A stretch of DNA of 64,000 nt, from positions 474,419-538,418 of the forward strand of contig NZ_MOOY01000003.1 in assembly GCF_001931685.1 (NCBI RefSeq), written 5' to 3'. The DNA comes from Pararhizobium arenae (GTDB taxonomy: Bacteria > Pseudomonadota > Alphaproteobacteria > Rhizobiales > Rhizobiaceae). The position numbers and the translations under genes are program-made. Below, in pieces: positions 46,769-55,298 of the stretch. Within the stretch, counting starts at the first letter, position 1. Each line of letters begins with the position of its first letter. Below the pieces are notes generated by a model that saw only the letters and a program-made list of their open reading frames with translations, made no database searches and was not told the origin of the DNA.

Positions 46769-47344
46769 TTATTCTTCGTCGGCGTCGTATTCAGCTTCCG
46801 GGTTGAAGAAGTCTTCCGGCTTCAGGGCATCTTCGTCAACACCGTAGATGGCGTCGACCGAGGTCAGGCTTTCGCCCTTGGCCTGGCGCTCGGCTTCGTC
46901 AGCCGAACGGGCAACGTTCACGGTGATGTTGATTTCGACTTCCGAATGCAGGTGCAGAACAACCGTGTGCAGGCCGATGGACTTGATCGGCTGGTTCAGG
47001 TCGACCTGGTTGCGGCCGATGTTGAAGCCTTCGGCAGCGAGCACTTCAACGATATCGCGGGCAGCGACCGAACCGTAGAGCTGACCGGTTTCGCCAGCCG
47101 AGCGAACGACGACGAACGACTTGCCGTCGAGCGTTTCGGCAACGGCCTGGGCTTCGGACTTGCGTTCGAGGTTACGGGCTTCGAGCGTTGCACGCTCGGC
47201 TTCGAAACGCTTCTTGTTGGCTTCGTTGGCGCGCAGCGCCTTGCCAAGCGGCAGCAGGTAGTTACGGGCAAAGCCGTCGCGAACCTTGACGGTTTCGCCC
47301 ATCTGGCCGAGCTTGGCGACGCGTTCGAGAAGAATGACTTGCAT
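46769..47344 (-). CDS. rplI: 50S ribosomal protein L9
   Basis: A 191-residue ribosomal protein. The N-terminal domain begins [24 protein letters not shown] and has the NYLLPLGKA motif; the helix connector and C-terminal RNA-binding domain follow. It is longer than E. coli L9 (about 149 residues): the extra 40 residues at the end are acidic ([16 protein letters not shown]), as seen in alphaproteobacteria. Last gene of the rpsF-rpsR-DUF2232-rplI group. Confidence 0.96.
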   Translation of the reverse strand: MQVILLERVAKLGQMGETVKVRDGFARNYLLPLGKALRANEANKKRFEAERATLEARNLERKSEAQAVAETLDGKSFVVVRSAGETGQLYGSVAARDIVEVLAAEGFNIGRNQVDLNQPIKSIGLHTVVLHLHSEVEINITVNVARSADEAERQAKGESLTSVDAIYGVDEDALKPEDFFNPEAEYDADEE

Positions 47345-47356
47345 TGGAGTGTCCTT

Positions 47357-48340
47357 TCAGTTCGATGTTTCAGTTTCTTTGGTTTCAGTTGTTTTCCCGG
47401 TCGGTGACAGCGCGATGGCGCGTCTGGTGTCCATGAGACCCGACAGGAGAAAGAAGAATGCCGGGATCGTGAACAGCACGACCGACAGATATCCGAGCCA
47501 CAAGACCGGCAGCCGCCAGGACTTGCCGCGCGTGCGAAAATGGAAGACGGCAAAGCCGGAGATGAGGAAGCCTGCGCCAAACGAGCCGCAGATGAGCGCA
47601 CCGAGCGCACCGAGCGTGCCGCCGGCAAAGCAGAGCAGCAAACCACCGAGGAACGCGAAGATCGCATAGCGGTGCATGCGCAGTGTCGAGGGCATGTCTT
47701 CGCGCGGGCGCAGGTTGTTCTTGGCGATCTGGGTGATGCGGGTTGCGATATAATAGGCCGCAAACAGCATCACCATCCACAAGGCGCCCTGTATCAGCGG
47801 CAGTGCGACGGAGAAGATGCTTTTGAACTGGGCGACGGCATCCGCATCCGGGTTGTAGAGCGGCTCCTGTGCCTTCAGGGCTTCCAGCACCAGCTCGACA
47901 AGCCGATCCGACATCGCCTGATCGTAACCGACGATCAGGCCGACGACGATCATGCCCATGGTCACGAGAACCGCGAGCTGGGTCAGGATGTCAGAGAGGG
48001 GATACCAGGCCATCGCGTCATCCGGGCCGCCGAGTTCGGAAGCAGGACGCGCGAGATTGGCAAGGTGGCTCAGCCACGCAGCCGGAATGAGCGTGATGAC
48101 GAGAATGAGAAGGGCGTAGTAGGGTGAAACCAGGACCGAACTGATCAGGCCCGCGACGACGACGGCGGCGATGGCGGCAAGGTTGCCCCAACCAAGGCCG
48201 GCGATCAGGATCGGAAGAGCAGACCCAGCGTAAAGCGCGATCGCAAGCGACGACTGTGTGTTCGCGCCAAGCGAAAGCAAGGCGGCGGTCACGCCGGCGA
48301 GGACGCCGATTACCAGCGATGTCGAGTTTACGGTCTTCAC
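47357..48340 (-). CDS. DUF2232 family membrane protein
   Basis: A 327-residue membrane protein with about eight hydrophobic segments, matching the DUF2232 group commonly found between rpsR and rplI in Rhizobiales. No catalytic motif seen; the polar loop near residues 120-170 contains LYNPDADAVAQFK. It lies 12 bases upstream of rplI and a terminator separates it from rpsR. Function unknown, but its steady place in the ribosomal block is notable. Confidence 0.8.
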   Translation of the reverse strand: MKTVNSTSLVIGVLAGVTAALLSLGANTQSSLAIALYAGSALPILIAGLGWGNLAAIAAVVVAGLISSVLVSPYYALLILVITLIPAAWLSHLANLARPASELGGPDDAMAWYPLSDILTQLAVLVTMGMIVVGLIVGYDQAMSDRLVELVLEALKAQEPLYNPDADAVAQFKSIFSVALPLIQGALWMVMLFAAYYIATRITQIAKNNLRPREDMPSTLRMHRYAIFAFLGGLLLCFAGGTLGALGALICGSFGAGFLISGFAVFHFRTRGKSWRLPVLWLGYLSVVLFTIPAFFFLLSGLMDTRRAIALSPTGKTTETKETETSN

Positions 48341-48461
48341 GTTCGCTGTCCTGCTATCAAGCAGTTAGAGGCGTTCCCTGATAAATCGATTCAGGACGAT
48401 GCCCCAACATGGGTTTGAGCACTCAACGAGTGCCGGTTTGCCGATCCGCGCCCAACGCGGA

Positions 48462-48502
48462 AGGGAAAAGGTGAGGCGACGCCGTCAGGCATTCGCCTCA
48501 CC
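48462..48502 (-). terminator. terminator or attenuator between rpsR and DUF2232
   Basis: GGTGAGGCGA and TCGCCTCACC form a 10-bp stem, with an inner GCC...GGC hairpin, followed on the minus strand by TTTTCCCTT. It probably ends the rpsF-rpsR transcript. Confidence 0.8.
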
Positions 48503-48551
48503 CTGAGTCGGTTAGCGCTGAGTCAGGAGACTCACGCTCAGTCGAGCCTGA

Positions 48552-48800
48552 TTAGGCGACGACGTACGGCAGCAGGCCGAGGAAACGTGCGCGCTTGATG
48601 GCCTGGGCCAGTTCGCGCTGCTTCTTCTGAGAAACGGCCGTGATGCGGGACGGAACGATCTTGCCGCGCTCGGAAATGTAGCGCTGCAGGAGACGGATGT
48701 CCTTGTAGTCGATGCGCGGAGCGTTTGCGCCCGAGAAGGGGCAGGTCTTGCGACGACGATGGAACGGGCGGCGTGCCGGAGCGGAAGAAATATCAGCCAT
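48552..48800 (-). CDS. rpsR: 30S ribosomal protein S18
   Basis: An 82-residue basic protein with the full S18 signature ([20 protein letters not shown], then [21 protein letters not shown] and [16 protein letters not shown]). It is 18 bases after rpsF, and the two proteins form a heterodimer in the small subunit. Confidence 0.97.
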   Translation of the reverse strand: MADISSAPARRPFHRRRKTCPFSGANAPRIDYKDIRLLQRYISERGKIVPSRITAVSQKKQRELAQAIKRARFLGLLPYVVA

Positions 48801-48818
48801 TGTCTTTTCTCCTATACC

Positions 48819-49262
48819 TTATGCACGATCTTCGCGCGGACGGCGCGGACGGTCTTCGCGGTCACCACGGGGCGGACGGTCACCGAACTCGCGGCGCGGG
48901 CCACGGTCGTCGCCATCGCGACGCGGACGGTCGTCACGGTCGCGCTTCTGCATCATGGCAGACGGGCCGTCTTCGTGCTTTTCAACAGCGATGGTCATGT
49001 AACGAAGAACGTCTTCGTTGATGCGCATCTGGCGCTCGACTTCGTGAACGGCCGGTGCAGGAGCATCGATGTCCATCAGAACGTAGTGAGCCTTGCGGTT
49101 CTTGTTGATGCGGTAGGTGAGGGACTTGAGGCCCCAGTTCTCTACGCGACCGACCTTACCGCCGTTTGCTTCGATAACACCCTTGTACTGTTCGACGAGG
49201 GCGTCGACCTGCTGGGCGGAGATGTCCTGCCGAGCAAGGAATACGTGTTCATAAAGAGCCAT
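48819..49262 (-). CDS. rpsF: 30S ribosomal protein S6
   Basis: A 147-residue protein. The first 95 residues match S6 ([43 protein letters not shown]). The last 40 or so residues are a low-complexity tail of Arg, Asp and Pro (for example [17 protein letters not shown]), longer than E. coli S6 and without glutamate run. First gene of the ribosomal block; the ATG follows AAAGGC. Confidence 0.96.
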   Translation of the reverse strand: MALYEHVFLARQDISAQQVDALVEQYKGVIEANGGKVGRVENWGLKSLTYRINKNRKAHYVLMDIDAPAPAVHEVERQMRINEDVLRYMTIAVEKHEDGPSAMMQKRDRDDRPRRDGDDRGPRREFGDRPPRGDREDRPRRPREDRA

Positions 49263-49551
49263 AGTGGCTTGCCTTTCTTGCGTTAAACGTCACCCGGAAA
49301 TCGGCGGCTAAGCCTCAACGACTGTTCTTAGTGGCTCGTGAGAGCCGGCAAGAAAGTGTTGTTTCGAGACGGTCGAGAGCGGAGACACGGGAGGCTGGAC
49401 CCCTTTGGTCCTGACAGGTTTCTTGAGGGAAACCGGCCCTCCGTTCAGCCACCAGCCAGAAGACCGGGTGTTTCGAACAGGGCGGCTTATACGGATTTTT
49501 GGCGCAATAGCAAGGCTTGGCGGCAATCGCGGGTGAAAAAACCCCGAGGGC
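49263..49551 (-). promoter_or_regulatory. rpsF leader region with candidate promoter
   Basis: Upstream region of rpsF. On the minus strand TTGCTA (49508-49513) and TATAAG (49486-49491) are spaced by 16 bases, giving a likely promoter and a leader of about 215 bases. The leader could form an S6:S18-type feedback RNA, but I could not show that structure. No gene is seen in this stretch. Confidence 0.4.
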
Positions 49552-51540
49552 TCAGCGGCGCGCGGGCTTAAGCGCCCGATTCGCCAGGAGCGTGGACTGG
49601 AAATCCGCCGCAGCCTGCGGACGCCCCACATGATAGCCCTGAACATGGTCGATCCGGAACCGATGCATCAGCGCGAGTTGCGCCTCGGTCTCCACACCCT
49701 CCACGAGGATTTTCGGGCCGCGATTGCGGATCAGGCCAATGATGTCCTGCAGCATCGCCTTGCCGCGCTCCGATCCGCAGTCATGCAGGAACGAGCGATC
49801 GATCTTGACCGTATCGAAATCGATAAGCCGCAGCCAGGAGAGACCTGCGAAACCCGTGCCGAAGTCATCGAGCCAGATGCGGATGCCCAGCATCTTCAGA
49901 TCGCTGATGCAGCGCAGGATATCCGAGTTCATCTCCATCTCGAGACCTTCGGTGATCTCGAAGGCAAGCCGGTTGCCGGCAACCCCGGTCTCGCCGAGGA
50001 TCGCGGCGACGGAGGCGGCAAATCCGGGGGCCTTCAACTGGATGGGGGACACGTTGACGCTGGCGACGGGCACGACGTTCGTCGCCAGCATATCGCGGCA
50101 GACCGTGCGCACGGCCCAGCGGCCGAGATCGAGGATAGCCCCCGTCCGCTCGGCAATGGGGATGAAGAGGCTCGGTGTAACCGGCGTACCATCCAGCATC
50201 TTCAGTCGCATTAGCGCTTCGGCGGCATCGAGCTTGCCGGTGCCGACATTGCGGATCGGCTGGTAGACCATCGACACGAGGTTCTGCTCGATGGCGATCT
50301 TCAGGATCGCGGCGATGTTTTCGCTTTCGTCGCTGCTTTGCGGGTCGTTGGGGTCGAAAAGCCGCACGCCGTTGCGCCCGCCGGCCTTGACGGCGTAAAG
50401 CGCTCGGTCGGCCTCATGGATGATCTTTTCAAGCTTCGAACCCGATTGGTTACGGGTAAAGGAAGCGCCGATGCTGACCGTGACGATCGAGGTGCCGTCG
50501 CGGCGCTGGCCGTGGGGCAGGGCCATGTCCTCGACCGTGCGGCAGATGACTTCGGCGAGTTCGCCCGCCTGTTCGCGGGTCTCGAGCCTTGCCAGCACGA
50601 TAAATTCTTCTCCGCCGTAACGGCCGATCGTGGCATTGTACGGCTCAATGGCATCGCTGAGCGCATTTGCCACGAGAATCAGGCAGCGGTCGCCTTCCTG
50701 GTGGCCGTAGAAATCGTTGTAGTGTTTGAAGAAGTCCACATCGATCAGCAGAACCGCGAAATTGCGTCCGTACTTCTGCCAGCCTTCCCAGCAAGCGCGC
50801 AGGCGCTGATCCACCGCGCGGCGATTTTCCAGGCCGGTGAGAGGGTCGGTGTTCGACAAGCGAAGCAGGGCCTTGCCGCGCTCGGTCGCTTCCTTTTGCT
50901 GGAAACGCGCCTCAAGCGCATTGAGGAAGACCTTGTAGCGCTCCTTGTTGAGCTTGAAGTTCACATAGGAGGTGAAGACGAAACAGGAGACGCAGAAGGC
51001 GCCGAGCGTCAGCTTCTGCAGCGTCGCCATGGGGTCGAACGTGTAGAGCGAACCGAGGAAGATCAGCATCGACGTAACCGACGAGATCAGCGCAAGCCGG
51101 AACTGGAAACTGAAAAACAGGTTGACGCTCATCATGAAGATCGCGCCGAAAACCATGTAGTAGGAGATGGCCTGCGTGTCGGTGGTCATGCGCGCCGTAT
51201 AGAGCCACCCGGCATAGGCGATGATCACCGCGGCTGCCGACCAAGCGTCGATCACATCGGCGCTGACCCGTGTTCTGATCTGAACTTCAAGCACGGCAAG
51301 CGCGATGATGCCCACGGCGAAACGGGCGGCGATCGTATAGACCGCGACATCCGGAACGATCAGCAGATCGGTGAGCGAATAGAGCAGATAGGCAAGAACT
51401 GCGATCCAGAGACCCTGGCGGGTCGCGCGCTTGCGCGTGCCTTCGCTTTCCTCGCGAAAAAGCGCGCGCAATTCCCCAGCCGCCGGTCTCGGCGGCTCGT
51501 GCTGGAGATCGATCTCAACATTGGCCAGCGTGTGCTTCAT
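49552..51540 (-). CDS. membrane GGDEF-EAL protein (c-di-GMP metabolism)
   Basis: Dual enzyme for cyclic di-GMP. With ATG 51540 it has 662 residues; ATG 51585 would add 15. About five or six hydrophobic segments (roughly residues 40-200) form the sensor part. The diguanylate cyclase signature is GRYGGEEF, with no RxxD inhibitory site five residues before it. The phosphodiesterase signature set is intact: AAEALMRL, EITEGLEM, DDFGTGFAGLSWL, KIDRSF and EGVET. Both activities look possible; which dominates cannot be read from sequence. It is divergent from the methyltransferase gene. Confidence 0.92.
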   Translation of the reverse strand: MKHTLANVEIDLQHEPPRPAAGELRALFREESEGTRKRATRQGLWIAVLAYLLYSLTDLLIVPDVAVYTIAARFAVGIIALAVLEVQIRTRVSADVIDAWSAAAVIIAYAGWLYTARMTTDTQAISYYMVFGAIFMMSVNLFFSFQFRLALISSVTSMLIFLGSLYTFDPMATLQKLTLGAFCVSCFVFTSYVNFKLNKERYKVFLNALEARFQQKEATERGKALLRLSNTDPLTGLENRRAVDQRLRACWEGWQKYGRNFAVLLIDVDFFKHYNDFYGHQEGDRCLILVANALSDAIEPYNATIGRYGGEEFIVLARLETREQAGELAEVICRTVEDMALPHGQRRDGTSIVTVSIGASFTRNQSGSKLEKIIHEADRALYAVKAGGRNGVRLFDPNDPQSSDESENIAAILKIAIEQNLVSMVYQPIRNVGTGKLDAAEALMRLKMLDGTPVTPSLFIPIAERTGAILDLGRWAVRTVCRDMLATNVVPVASVNVSPIQLKAPGFAASVAAILGETGVAGNRLAFEITEGLEMEMNSDILRCISDLKMLGIRIWLDDFGTGFAGLSWLRLIDFDTVKIDRSFLHDCGSERGKAMLQDIIGLIRNRGPKILVEGVETEAQLALMHRFRIDHVQGYHVGRPQAAADFQSTLLANRALKPARR

Positions 51541-51685
51541 GCACCATCCATTGCGTTGCGTCGTACTTTCCGGAGCGAGGTTCATTCCTGCAACCGGCAG
51601 TCATTCGATACGCTCTTGAGTGCCGTCAATTTAGACAACCTTCCGGCGAGGCCCGGCACATCGTCCAGACCCTAGTTGATCGGCA

Positions 51686-51799
51686 TTAAGTTTCTCTAAA
51701 TCCGCAAAACCACTAATATTTTATGGAAGTTAACCATAGTTGTCGAAAATTTGAACCATTGCTGGAACTGCACGCAATCTTACGCATAATGTTAACCTT
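51686..51799 (+). promoter_or_regulatory. CtrA-like elements in divergent region
   Basis: Three elements: TTAA-N7-TAAA at 51686-51700 (seven of eight consensus bases of TTAA-N7-TTAA), TTAACCAT at 51730-51737 (the CtrA half-site form), and TTAACCTT at 51792-51799. They lie between a c-di-GMP enzyme and the methyltransferase gene. Single short words occur by chance, so only their clustering is notable. Confidence 0.35.
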
Positions 51800-51820
51800 C
51801 CAGTAACGAGTGAGGTTTGC

Positions 51821-52864
51821 GTGTCTCAGCTTCAGATTGCTCTCGACGGCCAAAGTCTTATTACACCTGAATCCATTTCAGATGAACTGTCTTCTTCCAG
51901 GACACATTTGCACGACGAACAGCTGCCGACTGCCAAGGCGCAGTTGGCGCTTGTGATGAAAATTGCCACCCAGCGCATCGAAGAGGGACGCGATGGCGGC
52001 GAAACGGTGAAGTGGCTCATCGCGGCGCTCAGGGATGTGCGGCGCAAATATGAGCCGACTGTCTGGCAGGAACTGATCCAGATCGTGCAGGCGCATCCGT
52101 CCGCGAAGATTTTCCAGCAATGCCCGTTCACCCGCTGGTCGTTCGAAAAGCCGCGTGGCTATTCGGGCGATGCGAGCCTCATCGATTTCATCTACGGTCA
52201 CGAGGACGTGGCCCACGAAGTCGCCAAATGCACGCCTCTCGGCCTCGATATCTACGAGTACACGCGCAATGCGCCGGGCCCCGTCGCGGTTCGCGAGCGT
52301 CGCGACATTCTCACCCGCTATGTCGATGAACTTGCGGCGGAGAAGGGCCCCGATATCGAAATCCTGACGGTCGCCGCCGGCCACCTGCGCGAAGCGAACG
52401 CATCCGTTGCCCTCAAGCAGGGTGGGATCAAGCGTTGGGTGGCCCTCGATCAGGACCCGATCAGCATCGGCACCATCACGCGCAACTTCCAGGGAACCTG
52501 CATCGAGGCGGTGGATGGTTCCGTCCGCGGCTTGCTCAGCAAGAAGCATCAACTCGGTAAGTTCGATTTTATCTATGCCGCCGGCCTCTACGATTACCTG
52601 AACGACAAGGTCGCCATCAAGCTGACGCAGACCTGCATGGAGATGCTGAAGCCGGGTGGGGTCTTCCTGTTCGCCAATTTCGCCGACGAGATGGCGGACG
52701 ACGGCTATATGGAATCCTACATGAACTGGACGCTGCTGCTGCGGTCGCAAGCCGATATGTGGAAGGTGATCAATTCGAGCGTCGAGCGCAACAGCGTCGA
52801 CGCGGACGTCTGGTTCGGCGAGAACCGCAACATCATCTACGGCACGATCCGCAAGCACGCATGA
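51821..52864 (+). CDS. class I SAM-dependent methyltransferase, PhcB-like
   Basis: A 347-residue protein with GTG start (RBS GTGAGG 6-11 bases before). The first 150 residues are helical and carry FTRWSFEKPRGYSGDASLID, a phrase typical of proteins annotated as 3-hydroxypalmitate methyl ester (PhcB-type) synthases. The Rossmann part starts at about 165 with ILTVAAGHLREA, then ALDQDPISI and FIYAAGLYDYL; the GxGxG loop is degenerate (AAGH). Naming the product as a signal-molecule methyltransferase is inference; the methyltransferase fold is solid. Confidence 0.8.
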   Translation: MSQLQIALDGQSLITPESISDELSSSRTHLHDEQLPTAKAQLALVMKIATQRIEEGRDGGETVKWLIAALRDVRRKYEPTVWQELIQIVQAHPSAKIFQQCPFTRWSFEKPRGYSGDASLIDFIYGHEDVAHEVAKCTPLGLDIYEYTRNAPGPVAVRERRDILTRYVDELAAEKGPDIEILTVAAGHLREANASVALKQGGIKRWVALDQDPISIGTITRNFQGTCIEAVDGSVRGLLSKKHQLGKFDFIYAAGLYDYLNDKVAIKLTQTCMEMLKPGGVFLFANFADEMADDGYMESYMNWTLLLRSQADMWKVINSSVERNSVDADVWFGENRNIIYGTIRKHA

Positions 52865-52870
52865 TCATGC

Positions 52871-52912
52871 AAACCAAACGGCCCGCCGATCGATCGGCGG
52901 GCCGTTTGGTTT
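52871..52912. terminator. 42-bp perfect palindrome, bidirectional terminator
   Basis: The two 21-base arms (beginning AAACCAAACGGCCCGCCGATC) are exact reverse complements with no spacer base. It begins seven bases after the methyltransferase stop and ends 30 bases before the aldo/keto reductase stop, so it can end both convergent transcripts. Confidence 0.9.
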
Positions 52913-52942
52913 CAGACGTCTTGCCGCGAAGGCGGGAGGTTT

Positions 52943-53986
52943 TCAGATCGGCATCGGATGCGCGCGGTGGATTTCCGCGATGCCCCGCATCACGTCCTCA
53001 GAGAGCTTGAGGTCGGCCGCTCCGATGTTGTCCTTCAGCTGCCCCATGGTGGTTGCGCCGATGATGGCGGACGCCATGAACGGGCGCGTGAGGCAGAAGG
53101 CGAGCGCCATCTGGCCCGGATCGATGCCATGCTTTTTCGCCAGTTCGACATAGGCGGAAACGGCGGGCTCCTGATGCGGCGTGTAACGGCCGCCAAGATC
53201 GCCATTGATCGAAAGCCGGGTTCCGGCCGGTTTCCTGCCGCCGAGATACTTGCCGGTCAAAAGCCCTGCCGCCAGCGGCGAATAGGCCAGCAGGCCGACA
53301 TCCTCGTGATGGGAAAGCTCGGCCAGATCGAGATCGTAGCTGCGATAGAGCAGATTGTATTCGTTCTGGATCGAGACGACGCGCGGCAGGCCGTGCTTTT
53401 CGGCGAGGTTCAGCAGGCGATGCGCACCCCAGGCCGTGTCGTTGGACAGGCCGATGGCGCGAATCTTGCCGGCGCGGACTTGGGCGCCGAGCGCTTCGAG
53501 GATGGCCAGCAGCTCGGCGGCGACCTTTTCCCGGTTTTGCTTGGAGGGGTCGTAGGTCCAGGCATTGCGGAAATGGTAGTGGCCGCGATTCGGCCAGTGC
53601 AGCTGGTAGAGATCGACATAGTCGGTCTTCAGGCGCTTGAGGCTCGCATCGAGCGCCGTCTCGATCGCCTCCGGGGTGATCGGTCCGCCGCCACGAATAT
53701 AGTCGCGGCCAGGCCCGGCGATCTTGGTGGCGATGACGACGTCGTCACGACGTCCGCGCTTCTCCAGCCAGTTGCCGATGATGCGTTCGGTGTTGCCGTA
53801 GGTCGCTGGCGAGAGCGGTGTCGTGGGGTAGAGTTCGGCCGTGTCGAAGAAGTTGACGCCCTCGGCAACGGCGTAGTCGAGCTGCTCGTGGGCCTCGGCT
53901 TCGGTGTTCTGGGACCCCCAGGTCATGGTGCCCAGACAAATTTCCGAAACCTTGATGTCGGCAGAGCCGAGCGATCTATATTGCAT
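52943..53986 (-). CDS. tas: aldo/keto reductase, Tas-like
   Basis: A 347-residue NADPH-dependent reductase closely matching E. coli Tas along its length. Catalytic tetrad: Asp and Tyr in FFDTAELYP, Lys in IATKIAG, His in YQLHWPN. LGTMTWGSQNTEAEAHEQLD, SNDTAWG and AFCLTRPF correspond to conserved Tas blocks. Start ATG 53986 after GAGGTTTCC; a longer frame upstream runs antisense to the fabD region and is rejected. Physiological substrate unknown. Confidence 0.9.
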   Translation of the reverse strand: MQYRSLGSADIKVSEICLGTMTWGSQNTEAEAHEQLDYAVAEGVNFFDTAELYPTTPLSPATYGNTERIIGNWLEKRGRRDDVVIATKIAGPGRDYIRGGGPITPEAIETALDASLKRLKTDYVDLYQLHWPNRGHYHFRNAWTYDPSKQNREKVAAELLAILEALGAQVRAGKIRAIGLSNDTAWGAHRLLNLAEKHGLPRVVSIQNEYNLLYRSYDLDLAELSHHEDVGLLAYSPLAAGLLTGKYLGGRKPAGTRLSINGDLGGRYTPHQEPAVSAYVELAKKHGIDPGQMALAFCLTRPFMASAIIGATTMGQLKDNIGAADLKLSEDVMRGIAEIHRAHPMPI

Positions 53987-54243
53987 GAAGGAAACCTCGA
54001 TATGAAAAAGCGGCGCCTGCGGTCGCGGGAGGGGCAGCGGCAGCCGTCGAGAAAGATGATCGTAAGCAGCCTCATGCTTCCCGGGAGGGAAACGTGGCGA
54101 GGCGCGCGGCGCAAACTTAAGCTTCCTGCTGCCAAGTTCAAGGCGTAATTGCCGGGGCAGGATGTTTGCCAAAAACCCCGCAAGCCTTGACTCGCGGCGA
54201 CGGAATGTGAATGGAGAGGTAAAAACCAGGGAAGGATCGTCCC

Positions 54244-55191
54244 ATGAGCGTTGCATTTACATTTCCCGGTCAGGGTAGTCAGGCTGTCGGCATGGGCAAG
54301 GAACTGGCCGAAGCTTTTCCTGAAGCTGCCGCCGTTTTTGCCGAGGTCGATGACGCGCTTGGTCAGAAGCTTTCGGATGTCATGTGGAACGGTCCGGAAG
54401 AAACGCTGACGCTCACCGCAAACGCCCAGCCAGCGCTGATGGCCGTTTCCATCGCGGCCTTGCGTGTTCTCGAAAAGGGCGGTCTCGACCTGAAGTCCAG
54501 GGTTTCCTACGTCGCTGGCCACTCGCTCGGCGAATACTCTGCACTCTGTGCGGCCGGCACCTTCTCTCTTGCTGATACCGCTCGTCTCCTGCGTATCCGG
54601 GGCAATGCCATGCAGGCGGCCGTTCCGGTCGGCAAAGGCGCGATGGCCGCGATCATCGGTCTTGAGCATGGCGATGTCGAAGCCGTATGTGCGCAAGCCG
54701 CCGCGCTTGGCGCCTGTCAGATCGCCAACGACAATGGCGGCGGCCAGCTTGTCATCTCCGGCGAAAAGGAAGCCGTTGAGAAGGCAGCCGCACTTGCGAC
54801 CGAGAAGGGCGCAAAGCGCGCCATCCTGCTTCCGGTCTCTGCACCCTTCCATTCGAGCCTGATGGCGCCGGCTGCGGACGCCATGCGGGTCGCACTCGCC
54901 GAGGTGAAGGCATCCGATCCTGTCGTGCCGCTGATTGCCAATGTGCGCGCCGCGCCGGTCACCGATGCGGCGACCATCACGGGCCTTCTCGTCGAGCAGG
55001 TCACCGGCCAGGTGCGCTGGCGCGAAACCGTCGAGTGGTTCGGCGCCAACGGCGTCACTACGCTTTATGAAGTCGGTTCCGGCAAAGTGCTGACCGGCCT
55101 TGCCCGTCGCATCGACAAGTCTGTGACCGGCGTTGCCGTCAACACGCCCGCCGATATAGAGGCGGCGCTGGCCGCTCTTCGCGGCGAATAG
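54244..55191 (+). CDS. fabD: malonyl-CoA:ACP transacylase
   Basis: Loads malonyl groups on acyl carrier protein for fatty-acid elongation. The 315-residue product has FPGQGSQAVGMG at the start, the nucleophile Ser94 in GHSLGEYSAL, and the second catalytic His in PVSAPFHSSLM. First gene of fabD-fabG-acpP-fabF. Its stop codon lies in the first arm of an inverted repeat (55184-55264). Confidence 0.96.
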   Translation: MSVAFTFPGQGSQAVGMGKELAEAFPEAAAVFAEVDDALGQKLSDVMWNGPEETLTLTANAQPALMAVSIAALRVLEKGGLDLKSRVSYVAGHSLGEYSALCAAGTFSLADTARLLRIRGNAMQAAVPVGKGAMAAIIGLEHGDVEAVCAQAAALGACQIANDNGGGQLVISGEKEAVEKAAALATEKGAKRAILLPVSAPFHSSLMAPAADAMRVALAEVKASDPVVPLIANVRAAPVTDAATITGLLVEQVTGQVRWRETVEWFGANGVTTLYEVGSGKVLTGLARRIDKSVTGVAVNTPADIEAALAALRGE

Positions 55192-55264
55192 GGAATAGCG
55201 AATGGCGAATAGTTGAATTGCGCGCTGCTCTTCCCCTATTCGCTACTCCCCACTCGCTATTCGC
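55184..55264. repeat. inverted repeat of GCGAATAG words between fabD and fabG
   Basis: The left arm (55184-55212) and right arm (55236-55264) are imperfect reverse complements of 29 bases, built of GCGAATAG words, with a 23-base spacer. The left arm includes the fabD stop. Confidence 0.7.
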
Positions 55265-55298
55265 TAAAAACACTCGCTCTTAAACAGAGGACCCTCCC

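Noticed and set aside
52943-54256. A 437-residue version of the Tas-like reductase
   Set aside because: The first 90 codons are not family-like, while MQYRSLGSADIKVS matches the Tas N-terminus directly.
53923-54852. A 309-codon minus-strand frame through the fabD start
   Set aside because: Antisense to fabD and to the reductase upstream region; no domain.
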